A DNA stretch of 15,915 nt from JAFDZW01 sp035632315 (GCA_035632315.1 DASQGZ010000013.1:1-15915), one strand, 5' to 3'. Shown: positions 1 through 7,529, counted from the first letter of the stretch. Notes: generated by a model from the sequence alone, not told the origin. Numbers and translations are program-made.

Positions 1-1
1 C

Positions 2-1108
2 GAGATTTACAGCAATCAGATCGCACCGGCATTTCGCAAGCTCTATGATTTTTTGGTGAAGACCTATATTCCGAATTGCCGCGAAACGATCGGTATGAGT
101 AATCTGCCGAACGGCAAAGAATGGTATCGGTGGAAAGCCGCGCATCATACGACGACCTTGATGCAGCCGGAGCAGATATTCGATCTCGGTATGAAAGAAG
201 TCACGCGCATTACATCGGAGATGGATTCCGTTCGCACGGTAAGCGGCTTTGCAGGAGACTTAGCGGCGTACTTCGATTTTCTTCGTCACGATAAACAATT
301 TTTCTTTACCGATTCTGCACGTCTCGTTGATGCATATCGCGAGATCGTGACAACAGCACTTACCGGTTTACCGAAATTATTTTTGAAATTACCGCATACA
401 CCGATCGAAGTGCTGCCCATACCGCTGTATGCCGCACCGAGTTCGACGACGGCATATTATGAGAACGGCTCTGCGAGAATGAATCGTCCCGGCGTATACC
501 GCGTCAATACGTACGATCTTGCGTCGCGGCCGAAATGGGAAATGCAGCCGCTCTCGCTGCACGAAGCGGTGCCGGGGCATCATTTGCAGATCTCATTTAC
601 CGATGAAATGACCGGCATTCCCGAACTGCGCAAATATATCGAGATGACGGCATTCACCGAAGGTTGGGCGCTGTATGCCGAAAGCCTCGGCTCGGAGCTC
701 GGATTCTATACGACGCCTGCCGATAAAATGGGGCAGCTCTCGTACGAAATGTGGCGCGCGATCAGGCTTGTCGTTGATGTCGGCATTCACTCGAAAAATT
801 GGACACGAGATCAAGCGATAGAATTCTTCACAAAAAATTCGCCGAAGTCGAAGCACGACATCGAAGTTGAGATCGACCGTTACATTGCCGACCCGGGGCA
901 AGCGCTTGCGTATAAGATCGGCGAACGCAAGATCGAAGAACTTCGCGAATATGCCAACGAGCAGCTCGCCGAAAAATTCGACATTCGCGCCTTTCACGAT
1001 AAACTATTATCTTTTGGCTCATTGCCGATAAGCCTCCTCGACCGTGAAATGAAACGATGGATCCTCGCCGTTCGCGGCTACCGCGAAGTCGTGGGGACGA
1101 AGAAGTGA
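2..1108 (+). CDS. DUF885 family probable metallopeptidase, 3' part
   Basis: The reading frame is open to the left edge of the window, so the gene starts outside; a TTG at 53 is internal and not a start. About 368 codons are visible, ending in TGA. The family signature HEAVPGHHLQ is encoded at 560-589 and a downstream EGWALYAE at 659-682. In DUF885 proteins these two blocks look like zinc-binding motifs (His-Glu-x5-His-His and a distal Glu), so a secreted or periplasmic metal-dependent peptidase is a reasonable but unproven role. The conserved block MTAFTEGWALYAE and the C-terminal region around DPGQALAYKIG (the latter near 890-920) are typical of the family. Because the N-terminus is missing I cannot say whether there is a signal peptide. 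Family assignment is firm; substrate is unknown. Confidence 0.88.
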   Translation, partial: EIYSNQIAPAFRKLYDFLVKTYIPNCRETIGMSNLPNGKEWYRWKAAHHTTTLMQPEQIFDLGMKEVTRITSEMDSVRTVSGFAGDLAAYFDFLRHDKQFFFTDSARLVDAYREIVTTALTGLPKLFLKLPHTPIEVLPIPLYAAPSSTTAYYENGSARMNRPGVYRVNTYDLASRPKWEMQPLSLHEAVPGHHLQISFTDEMTGIPELRKYIEMTAFTEGWALYAESLGSELGFYTTPADKMGQLSYEMWRAIRLVVDVGIHSKNWTRDQAIEFFTKNSPKSKHDIEVEIDRYIADPGQALAYKIGERKIEELREYANEQLAEKFDIRAFHDKLLSFGSLPISLLDREMKRWILAVRGYREVVGTKK

Positions 1109-1113
1109 GGGTG

Positions 1114-1140
1114 TGAATTAGTGTACGACTTACTAATTCA
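1114..1140 (+). other. Hairpin after the DUF885 gene
   Basis: TGAATTAGT at 1114-1122 is perfectly complementary to ACTAATTCA at 1132-1140, with a 9-base loop. It begins 6 bases after the stop codon. No T-run follows directly, so it is at best a weak terminator or an mRNA 3'-end stabiliser. Confidence 0.35.
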
Positions 1141-1177
1141 ATCGGAACCTTTTGAATTCAAAACAGGTATTTTTTTT

Positions 1178-1185
1178 AGAAAGGA
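1178..1185 (+). promoter_or_regulatory. Ribosome binding site deciding the start at 1194
   Basis: AGAAAGGA lies 8 bases before ATG 1194. It is the only well-placed purine-rich Shine-Dalgarno-like site I see in the window, and it favours ATG 1194 over an in-frame TTG at 1152. Confidence 0.55.
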
Positions 1186-1193
1186 TCGGTTTT

Positions 1194-1448
1194 ATGTTAA
1201 AAAAAATTATTCCAGAGGTTGTGTTAATTGTGTTCTTGACGTTCAGCCTCGTAATGGCAAACGGGATTAATGCTAAAAAGCATTCGGGATCTTCAAAGAC
1301 GGCCATAGTGAAAAGTGAAGTTTGTCCCCCTTGCCCGAAATGTCCTAATGGAGAAACAACTGCAGCTGTGAAAGCTACGACTGCAAGGTGTAAAGACGAA
1401 CAATGCCCTCCATGTCCGAAATGCCCGGACGGGAAAATGAAAAATTAA
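1194..1448 (+). CDS. Small secreted Cys/Pro-rich protein with duplicated CPPCPKCP motif
   Basis: This is an 84-residue protein. The N-terminus MLKKIIPEVVLIVFLTFSLV followed by MANGINA is a typical signal peptide (Lys-rich start, long hydrophobic stretch, Ala-rich end), so the mature product of about 57 residues is exported. It contains two near-identical decapeptides, CPPCPKCPNG (1323-1352) and CPPCPKCPDG (1404-1433), separated by a Thr/Ala/Lys-rich linker, plus one extra Cys (RCKDEQC) before the second. Seven cysteines in such a small peptide suggest metal binding or disulfide cross-linking; the spacing is not that of a 4Fe-4S ferredoxin. The gene is more AT-rich than its neighbours and is a free-standing unit: its own Shine-Dalgarno and its own terminator. 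I do not recognise the family. The existence of the gene is supported by signal peptide, ribosome site and terminator together. Confidence 0.72.
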   Translation: MLKKIIPEVVLIVFLTFSLVMANGINAKKHSGSSKTAIVKSEVCPPCPKCPNGETTAAVKATTARCKDEQCPPCPKCPDGKMKN

Positions 1449-1465
1449 GAAATCGATTGGAATGT

Positions 1466-1496
1466 AAAACTCCGGTGAATAATCGGAGTTTTTTTT
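1466..1496 (+). terminator. Rho-independent terminator of the Cys-rich gene
   Basis: AAAACTCCG (1466-1474) pairs with CGGAGTTTT (from 1484), leaving a 9-base loop, and the stem runs into eight consecutive T (1489-1496). It begins 17 bases after the stop codon. From here to 1633 I see no further structure except AT-rich sequence that may hold the promoter of the next gene. Confidence 0.85.
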
Positions 1497-1633
1497 ATTA
1501 CTTCAATTTTACCTAAGTATCAAAAATATTAAAACCGTCAACCTGATATATCACCGCCCTCGCCCCCAGCGGACGTTTTCGATGCCCTCGGTGTTACCAT
1601 ATATTCCCCATTCGAGGAACTTGTTGAAAATCA

Positions 1634-3271
1634 ATGGATAACGAACTTATACCGCAGGACGCAGCACCAGAAACCGAGCCGGCGCCAAACCCATCCGCAC
1701 CGCGCGATATTATCGCCGAACGCATGGCAGCCCGCCGTTCGCAGCAGCCCGAACGCCCTGTTTCGAGCGAACCTGCTCCGATGCGAGAAGCCGCGAGCGA
1801 TTCCGCATCCGAATCAAGCGAAGAATCTTCTGTCGAAACAGACGGCGAGCCGATGCTGCCGTTCGAAGCCGCCTCTGAAGATGTGCCTGTACCGAAGCTT
1901 GAAGTCAAGCCACGAAGTATAGCCGAGCTTTCCGCAGAACTTTCGCTGGCAACTGCAGCTGTCGAAGCACCTGCAGAAGAAATTTCATCAGAGACAAAAT
2001 CTGCCGATACATCCGCCGAACGTGCGCCGAGACCGGAACGAGGCGAGCGTCGTGAGCGCAGAGACCGAGGCCCGCGAGAGCGCAGCGCACGCCCCGATCG
2101 TGAAAAATCCGACGGCGAGCGCCGCGAACGGCCGTCTCGTACAGATCGCGAATCGCGTCCTGATCGTCCGGCAAGATCCGACCGTCCGGAACGGCGCGAA
2201 CGCCCCGAGCGCACGGCTCGTCCTGATTTTCGCAACAGCGGGCCGAAGACACCCGAGAACGCGTTCGCTCGTGCACGCGCACTCGCGACACGCGAAGGCG
2301 TGAGTGTCGTTGTGCCATTATATAACGAGCAGGAATCTCTGCGCGAACTCACGGCTGCAATTCGCGATGAACTCTTCAAGCTGTGCGAAAAAAATTACGA
2401 AGTCATTTTTATTAATGACGGATCGACCGATCGCTCCGGTGATATTTTAAAAGATATTTCCGAAGGTTCGTCCCGTGTGACGGTGCTGACGTTTCGCAGT
2501 AATCTTGGAAAATCGGCCGCGCTTGCCACCGGTTTCAAAGAAGCGAAGAACGGCATTGTCATCACGATGGATGCCGATCTGCAGGATGATCCGAAAGAGT
2601 TCGTGAATCTTATCGCAAAGCTCGACGAAGGTTTCGATCTGGTGACCGGCTGGAAGAAAAAACGCAACGACCCGATGTCGAAAACCGCGCCGTCGAAGCT
2701 GTTTAATTCTGTCACAAGTTTTTTCAGCGGATTGAAATTGCACGATTTCAATTGCGGGCTCAAGGCGTATCGCAAAGCCGTGACGGATTCGCTCGATGTC
2801 TATGGCGAGATGCATCGTTACTTGCCGGCGCTTGCGCACTGGCAGGGGTTCCGGGTTGCGGAAATTCCGGTGCTGCATCATCCGCGTAAATTTGGTAAAT
2901 CAAAATTCGGTACGAGCAGATTTTTTAAAGGCTTCTTAGACTTGCTTACCATTATTTTCACCAACCGCTATGGCCGCCGCCCGTTACATTTTTTCGGGAC
3001 GATCGGCACGATTCTTTCGCTCATCGGATTCGGAATTAATATCTATGTGTCGATCGAATGGGCGCGCGGGCTGACGACGCTCTCGAACAGGCCGATCTTA
3101 CTGCTCGGGATCTTGCTCATCCTTGTCGGTGTGCAACTCATTTCGATCGGGCTGCTCGGCGAAATGATGGTAAAAAATTCGATGCGCCCAAGCGAAGCGG
3201 CTGTCATTCGTTCGCACCGCAAACCGCGCCCGCGCCCGACGCAGAGCCGCGACCGCAGAAAACCCGAATAA
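1634..3271 (+). CDS. GT2 glycosyltransferase (ArnC/GtrB/DPM-synthase-like) with long charged N-terminal tail
   Basis: This 545-residue protein has three parts. Residues 1-220 are low-complexity, first acidic/Ser/Ala-rich and then (about 130-215) packed with Arg, Glu, Asp and Pro, and are certainly disordered. Residues 222 to about 450 are a GT-A fold family 2 transferase: VSVVVPLYNE (223-232), INDGSTD (260-266), NLGKSAALATGF (290-301) and the metal/sugar-nucleotide motif MDADLQDD with D313 and D315. Two membrane helices follow, about 453-475 and 487-512, the arrangement seen in polyprenyl-phosphate sugar transferases such as ArnC, GtrB and bacterial DPM1 homologues, which load a sugar on undecaprenyl phosphate at the inner face of the membrane. 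The C-terminus is again basic. An in-frame TGA at 1625-1627 rules out a longer protein; there is no good ribosome site (GAGG lies 16 bases upstream). The next gene, also a glycosyltransferase, begins 36 bases on, so both probably share a transcript. Sugar donor is unknown. Confidence 0.92.
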   Translation: MDNELIPQDAAPETEPAPNPSAPRDIIAERMAARRSQQPERPVSSEPAPMREAASDSASESSEESSVETDGEPMLPFEAASEDVPVPKLEVKPRSIAELSAELSLATAAVEAPAEEISSETKSADTSAERAPRPERGERRERRDRGPRERSARPDREKSDGERRERPSRTDRESRPDRPARSDRPERRERPERTARPDFRNSGPKTPENAFARARALATREGVSVVVPLYNEQESLRELTAAIRDELFKLCEKNYEVIFINDGSTDRSGDILKDISEGSSRVTVLTFRSNLGKSAALATGFKEAKNGIVITMDADLQDDPKEFVNLIAKLDEGFDLVTGWKKKRNDPMSKTAPSKLFNSVTSFFSGLKLHDFNCGLKAYRKAVTDSLDVYGEMHRYLPALAHWQGFRVAEIPVLHHPRKFGKSKFGTSRFFKGFLDLLTIIFTNRYGRRPLHFFGTIGTILSLIGFGINIYVSIEWARGLTTLSNRPILLLGILLILVGVQLISIGLLGEMMVKNSMRPSEAAVIRSHRKPRPRPTQSRDRRKPE

Positions 3272-3278
3272 TTACTTG

Positions 3279-3306
3279 CCACCGGCCACTCATCACTGAC
3301 CACTGC
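3279..3306 (+). repeat. Degenerate 7-base tandem repeat, CCACTNN type, four units
   Basis: Four consecutive heptads start at 3279, 3286, 3293 and 3300: CCACCGG, CCACTCA, TCACTGA, CCACTGC. They fill nearly the whole gap between the GT2 stop and the GT9 start. The complementary type is found at 12588-12615, and both copies contain CGGCCACT followed by a CACTG a few bases later. Confidence 0.6.
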
Positions 3307-3307
3307 C

Positions 3308-4381
3308 GTGGACATTCTCATCAATTCCGATTGCCGGCATTTCAGGGGCGACATTCCGTGCAAGCCGCATAAGGACTTCGGCGTGCATTGCGACGGCTGC
3401 GATTATTACGATCCCGTTTCGGAGAATGTTCTTATCATCAAACTCGGCGCCGCAGGCGATGTCCTTCGCACGACGCCGATATTACTGCCCGTCAAGAAAG
3501 AGCATCCTCATGCACGCATCTGGTGGCTGACGCTAACGCCGGAGCTTGTGCCAAGTGCATTCGTTGACAGAATTTTAAAATGGAATTCTGAAAATCTCGA
3601 AATACTTTCCGCCCTGAAATTTGCGCGCATCATCAATCTCGATAAAGATCATCACGCCTGCGCGCTCGCGAATAAACTGCATTCGAAACGCAAAGAAGGT
3701 TTTTTGCTCGACGGTCTCGGCGTTTCGCGCCCTGCGAACGCAGCGGCAGCTGAAAAATATGGGACCGGTGTCTTCGATGATCTCAGCAAGGCAAATCGTA
3801 AATCGTATCCCGAAGAATTATTCGAGATCTGCGGCTATAAATTTTCTGGTGAACAATATCTTATTGATATGCCCGAAGATATTTCATTCGACGGTCTCGA
3901 CCTTTCGAAGCCGCTCATCGGAATGAACACCGGTGCCGGTGCGCGCTGGACGTCACGTTTATGGGCGATAGAGCATTGGGCTGAGCTTGCGAAGAACTTG
4001 CAAGAGGACGGTTATGGTGTTTTATTGCTCGGTGGTCCCGATGAAGATGCGCGTAACAAAGAGATCGCAAAACTATCGGACGGCGCGGCGCAGTATCTCG
4101 GTACATTCGGTCTGAAAAAATTTATCGCCCTCGTTAATAAATGCGATACGGTGATCAGCGGCGTGACGATGGCATTTCATATTGCCGTCGCGCTTGAGAA
4201 GAAAATTGTCCTTATCAATAATATTTTTAATAAGTACGAATTTGGCGATCTCTACGGTCTCGGCGAGATCATCGAACCTGACAAACCCTGCCAGTGCTAC
4301 TTCCGCGGCACATGCATCAATCAAGAATATTTCTGCTTAGACCATCTGCCGGTCGAGAAGGTGTTCGCGGCGGTGAAATAA
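3308..4381 (+). CDS. GT9 glycosyltransferase (ADP-heptose:LPS heptosyltransferase family)
   Basis: This 357-residue protein matches glycosyltransferase family 9: the N-terminal Rossmann block VLIIKLGAAGDVLRTTPI (41-58), the nucleotide-binding middle GMNTGAGARWTSRLWAIEHW with GVLLLGGPDED further on, and SGVTMAFHIAVAL, which corresponds to the SGxxHxA donor-site motif of heptosyltransferases. Family members add L-glycero-D-manno-heptose (or related sugars) to the LPS inner core on the cytoplasmic side. Two features are less usual. The first 34 residues carry four cysteines (C9, C18, C28, C31) in a pattern like a zinc ribbon, and near the C-terminus there is a cluster CQCYFRGTC...C (about 4289-4337); GT9 proteins often have the latter. 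The start is a GTG; the N-terminal Cys segment supports it because any later start would lose it. There is no Shine-Dalgarno. It probably works with the preceding GT2 in making a surface glycan. Confidence 0.88.
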   Translation: MDILINSDCRHFRGDIPCKPHKDFGVHCDGCDYYDPVSENVLIIKLGAAGDVLRTTPILLPVKKEHPHARIWWLTLTPELVPSAFVDRILKWNSENLEILSALKFARIINLDKDHHACALANKLHSKRKEGFLLDGLGVSRPANAAAAEKYGTGVFDDLSKANRKSYPEELFEICGYKFSGEQYLIDMPEDISFDGLDLSKPLIGMNTGAGARWTSRLWAIEHWAELAKNLQEDGYGVLLLGGPDEDARNKEIAKLSDGAAQYLGTFGLKKFIALVNKCDTVISGVTMAFHIAVALEKKIVLINNIFNKYEFGDLYGLGEIIEPDKPCQCYFRGTCINQEYFCLDHLPVEKVFAAVK

Positions 4382-4383
4382 TT

Positions 4384-4416
4384 TTCGCAGGGACACTTCC
4401 ATTGTATCCCTGCGAA
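4384..4416. terminator. Hairpin between convergent genes, probable bidirectional terminator
   Basis: TTCGCAGGGA (4384-4393) is perfectly complementary to TCCCTGCGAA (4407-4416), with two further pairs inside the loop. It lies 3 bases after the GT9 stop and 27 bases after the stop of the minus-strand lipoprotein gene. T-rich sequence after the stem is weak on both strands, so the call depends mainly on the perfect 10-base stem and the convergent position. Confidence 0.6.
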
Positions 4417-4442
4417 TATCATATCCTCTCGTACTATTTGAG

Positions 4443-4871
4443 TTATTTCTTCTTCGACGTGACGATACTTGCAATGTCGTGGCCGAGTGAGTCGATGCCG
4501 CCCGAGATGGCTTCGCCGGCGCGTTGCATGCTGCCGGTGGCTTCGTCGCGATGCGCAAGTTCGTAACGCAGCACGGCTGCACGATGCCTGATCGCGCGCG
4601 CTTTGGCGACCTCCGCTTTATATTTCGGATCCAGCATTAGCATCGCTTCGTCGTATCTGGCGAGGCTGTCTTCAAGCGCAGCGATCTTCATCTCTGCTTC
4701 AAACTTGAACGACTCCCATTTCTTCGTTTGGTCTTCTGCAGTTTGTACCGCCGCGGCAGGGGTATTCTGTTGTGCAGGCTGCTCGGTCTTATCTTTAGAG
4801 CATCCTGCGATACCGAGTGAAATGACTGTGGCAATCATTATGATTCGATTCGTTTTCATAAGCGTTTTCAT
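4443..4871 (-). CDS. Small lipoprotein with predicted helical/coiled-coil domain
   Basis: This 142-residue protein has a signal peptide ending in the lipobox LGIAGC, with C24 as the lipidated residue. A short polar Gln/Ala/Pro linker follows, then a strongly helical, charged region (EAEMKIAALEDSLARYDEAM and AEVAKARAIRHRAAVLRYEL) likely to form a coiled coil, and a Lys-rich end. I do not recognise a family. Two starts are possible, ATG 4871 and ATG 4859 (four residues shorter); both leave an intact signal peptide. It follows the helicase gene at 110 bases on the same strand; that gap contains nothing I can name. Confidence 0.8.
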   Translation of the reverse strand: MKTLMKTNRIIMIATVISLGIAGCSKDKTEQPAQQNTPAAAVQTAEDQTKKWESFKFEAEMKIAALEDSLARYDEAMLMLDPKYKAEVAKARAIRHRAAVLRYELAHRDEATGSMQRAGEAISGGIDSLGHDIASIVTSKKK

Positions 4872-4981
4872 AATTAATTAACACGTGGTCAACAAGGACA
4901 ATAGTTACAAACTCCGTGCCAGAGGAGGAACGGCGCGGAAGTGGTTGAGATGATAAATACTTAAGGAAAGATATAGGCTCT

Positions 4982-7273
4982 TTACAGCACCTTCAACTTC
5001 GCGAATTTCAGCATTAGATTTTTTCTGCCTCTGCCGTCGAAATCGACGACGGCTTTGGCGTTGTCGCCTTTGCCGGAGAGTTCGAGGATCCTGCCTTCAC
5101 CGAAGATTTCGTGGATGACGCGCGCGCCTTTGCGAAGATTATTCGATGTGTTTTCGGTTTGTGAATAATCGTCCGGCGCTTCGTCTTGTGAATACGACGA
5201 GTGCGATGAACTGAATTTCTTTGTGCCGAACGTGCGGTTGCCGATCGTTGCTGAGCCATTAAAGACGCGCGACGTAGAAACAAAATCAATCTCTGAAGAC
5301 GAACGGCCCGAGCGAAGTGTCGAGATCGGTGTGCCGTACGATGTCATCATCTCTATACTGTCGGTCTCTTTGATCTCTTCGAGAAAACGCGACGGCATCG
5401 CGGAAGAATAATCGCCGTACTTCAATCGCGATTTCGCATACGTCAGAAAACATTTTTTCATTGCGCGCGTGATGCCGACATAGAGCAAACGGCGCTCTTC
5501 TTCGATGGAAAAATCGTCGAACGACGTGTTCGGATTCGGGAAGAGTCCTTCTTCGAGACCGGTGACAAAGACGACGGGATACTCCAAGCCTTTTGCGGCA
5601 TGCAGCGTCATCAGCGTCACGGCGTTTTTCGCGCCGTCTATATTATCGATGTCGCTGACGAGAGAAATTTCTTCGAGAAACGATTCGATCGTCGCTTCTG
5701 CTTTCGTGGCGAAGTGATCGGTAATGGCTGAGAGGAATTCGCGCAGATTCTCGTAGCGTGCGAGCGATTCGAGCGTGTTCTCGAGTTTTAACTCGGTGAG
5801 CATTCCTGTTTCATCGATGAGCGAGCGAAGAAGTTCGCTCGGGCTGAGTTCGTCACGAACTTTGCGATATTTTTCGATGAGATCGTGAAATGCTTTTAGC
5901 TTTGTGACAAGTCGCGGCAGTACGCCCGGTATCATTTCCGGCATTGCAAGCACATCGAGCAAGTACGTCCCGCGTTCGCGCGCGAATTCGGCGACGCGCT
6001 TCATCGTCGATTCGCCGATGCCGCGAGCAGGGAAGTTGATCACGCGCAGCACGCTTTCGGAGTCGGCAGGATTAACAAGCAAACGAATGTATGCAAGCGC
6101 ATCTTTAATTTCTTTTCGCTTATAGAACGCCACGCCGCCGATAATGATATAGGGGATACCTTGCCGACGCATCGCATCTTCGAGTGCGCGGCTTTGCGCG
6201 TTCGTCCGATAAAGCACTGCAAAATTATTCAGCCCGTAACGCTCCTTGCGAATTTCGTCTTCGAGCTGGCGCACGATGAACGCACCTTCTTCGCGCTCGT
6301 CGGAGCACTCAACTATTTTAACGGCATCGCCTTTCGGATTTTCCGTAAACAGTGTTTTTGGGATCTGCTTCGTGTTTTGTTTGATCAGTGTATCCGCAGT
6401 TGCGAGGATATTTCCGGTCGAGCGATAATTTTGTTCGAGCCGAAATGTCTGTACGTCGGGATAATCGTTCTGAAAATCGAGAATGTTTTTTATATCCGCG
6501 CCGCGAAACGCATAGATCGACTGCGCATCGTCGCCGACGACGGTAAGATTATGATATTCATCCGACAGATATTTGATGACGATATACTGCGCGCGGTTGG
6601 TGTCCTGATACTCGTCAACAAGAATATATCTGAACTTGCGGCGATAGACTTCGATCACTTCGGGGTGCTGCACGAACAACTCGATCGTCTTGACGAGCAG
6701 ATCGTCAAAATCCATTGCATTGGCTTCGCGCAGACCTTTCGTATATTCGGGATAGACTTCCGCAACTTTTTCACTAAAAAGATCGCGCGCCATATTTGCA
6801 AAATCTTCCGGCGAGATGAGATTATTTTTCAGCGATGAAATGCGCGAGCGAATGCTGTTTGGGTTGAACTGATCGCGGGCAATATTCAATCGCTCCATCG
6901 TCCGCTTGATGAGCGCAAGCGTATCGTCGGTATCATAGATCGAAAAACTTTTCGTAAAGCCGAGGAGTTCGGCGTGGCGGCGCAAGATGCGCGCAAAGAT
7001 CGAGTGAAACGTGCCCATCCAAAGATCGGCAACGAGATCGCCTCCGACAAGCGCAGCGATGCGCTCTTTCATTTCGCCCGCAGCTTTATTGGTGAACGTG
7101 AGAGCAAGAATTTCCCACGGGCGAACGCCGCGTTCAAGCAGATACGCGATGCGGTGCGTGAGCACGCGCGTTTTGCCCGAACCCGCGCCGGCAACGACCA
7201 TCGTCGGTCCGTCGGATTTCGTGACCGCTTCGAGCTGCTGTGGATTTAACCCTGTAAGAAGTTTCGATTGCAT
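4982..7273 (-). CDS. pcrA: UvrD/PcrA-type superfamily 1 DNA helicase
   Basis: This is a 763-residue ATP-dependent 3'-5' DNA helicase acting in nucleotide excision repair and in clearing proteins from DNA. Every family motif is present in order: Q motif LNPQQLEAV (9-17), Walker A AGAGSGKTRVL (28-38), TFTNKAAGEMKERI, the Walker B box DEYQD (220-224), GDDAQSIYAFRGAD, LEQNYRSTGNI, the motif V block TLMTLHAAKGLEYPVVFVTG and the motif VI block EEERRLLYVGITRA. A Ser/Glu-rich linker follows and then a C-terminal Tudor-like module (GARVIHEIFGEGRI to LKFAKLKVL), which in PcrA/UvrD contacts RNA polymerase. The length is slightly greater than the usual 720-740. The start ATG at 7273 sits right behind a run of six C and has no Shine-Dalgarno. 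Whether to call it uvrD or pcrA is a naming matter; the enzyme class is certain. Confidence 0.96.
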   Translation of the reverse strand: MQSKLLTGLNPQQLEAVTKSDGPTMVVAGAGSGKTRVLTHRIAYLLERGVRPWEILALTFTNKAAGEMKERIAALVGGDLVADLWMGTFHSIFARILRRHAELLGFTKSFSIYDTDDTLALIKRTMERLNIARDQFNPNSIRSRISSLKNNLISPEDFANMARDLFSEKVAEVYPEYTKGLREANAMDFDDLLVKTIELFVQHPEVIEVYRRKFRYILVDEYQDTNRAQYIVIKYLSDEYHNLTVVGDDAQSIYAFRGADIKNILDFQNDYPDVQTFRLEQNYRSTGNILATADTLIKQNTKQIPKTLFTENPKGDAVKIVECSDEREEGAFIVRQLEDEIRKERYGLNNFAVLYRTNAQSRALEDAMRRQGIPYIIIGGVAFYKRKEIKDALAYIRLLVNPADSESVLRVINFPARGIGESTMKRVAEFARERGTYLLDVLAMPEMIPGVLPRLVTKLKAFHDLIEKYRKVRDELSPSELLRSLIDETGMLTELKLENTLESLARYENLREFLSAITDHFATKAEATIESFLEEISLVSDIDNIDGAKNAVTLMTLHAAKGLEYPVVFVTGLEEGLFPNPNTSFDDFSIEEERRLLYVGITRAMKKCFLTYAKSRLKYGDYSSAMPSRFLEEIKETDSIEMMTSYGTPISTLRSGRSSSEIDFVSTSRVFNGSATIGNRTFGTKKFSSSHSSYSQDEAPDDYSQTENTSNNLRKGARVIHEIFGEGRILELSGKGDNAKAVVDFDGRGRKNLMLKFAKLKVL

Positions 7274-7300
7274 TTGGGGGGCTGTGTAACACCGAATTCC

Positions 7301-7321
7301 AATTAAAAATTAAAAATTAAA
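7301..7321. repeat. Three exact AATTAAA heptads
   Basis: AATTAAA occurs three times in a row at 7301, 7308 and 7315. It is short, but it has the same 7-base period as the G-rich and ATGTAAA arrays elsewhere in the window. It lies 27 bases upstream of the helicase start and 4 bases from the inverted-repeat element. Confidence 0.5.
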
Positions 7322-7324
7322 TTG

Positions 7325-7526
7325 TCTGAACCAGGATTTGGGGGGATAAAAGGATAGGTAAGATTAGAATCAATATAATTTCAAATAAATTTTCTAATAA
7401 TAATGGGCGAAAAATAATGTGGTGAGAAAAAATTGATAAAAAAATCGGTTGTTTATCCAGAACGATCATTATCTCGAAGAGCAATCATCCGGATAATCAT
7501 ACAATCCCCCCAAATCATGGTTCAGA
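7325..7526. repeat. 202-base AT-rich element bounded by 23-base inverted repeats
   Basis: The left end (7325-7347) begins TCTGAACCAGGATTT and ends in GGGGGGAT; the right end (7504-7526) is its reverse complement with one mismatch (22 of 23). Between them lies AT-rich DNA without a credible gene, including the palindromic ATCCGGAT at 7487-7494. It fills most of the gap between the helicase start and the lptC stop, ending 3 bases from the latter. A 9-base piece of the arm, TTTGGGGGG, recurs at 7273-7281 at the helicase start codon. No transposase is present, so a MITE-like or REP-like non-autonomous element is the best reading. Confidence 0.6.
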
Positions 7527-7529
7527 TAG

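Noticed and set aside
1323..1433. Ferredoxin-type iron-sulfur protein
   Set aside because: Cysteine spacing is CxxCxxC twice, without the CxxCxxCxxxC pattern, and the protein has an export signal.
1594..2379. 261-codon open frame on the minus strand, Ser/Arg-rich
   Set aside because: It is antisense to the charged repeat-rich tail of the GT2 gene; the RS-rich composition is the complement of Arg/Glu/Asp codons.
4914..4938. Possible hairpin (CCGTGCC with GGCGCGG) downstream of the helicase gene
   Set aside because: It pairs only through a G-U wobble on the plus strand and is mismatched on the coding minus strand; no T-run follows.
6161..6838. 225-codon plus-strand open frame inside the helicase gene
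   Set aside because: The helicase frame has every family motif here; the plus-strand frame has no recognisable domain and is a codon-bias shadow.
7325..7526. Insertion sequence
   Set aside because: There are inverted ends but no transposase frame inside and the length is only 202 bases.
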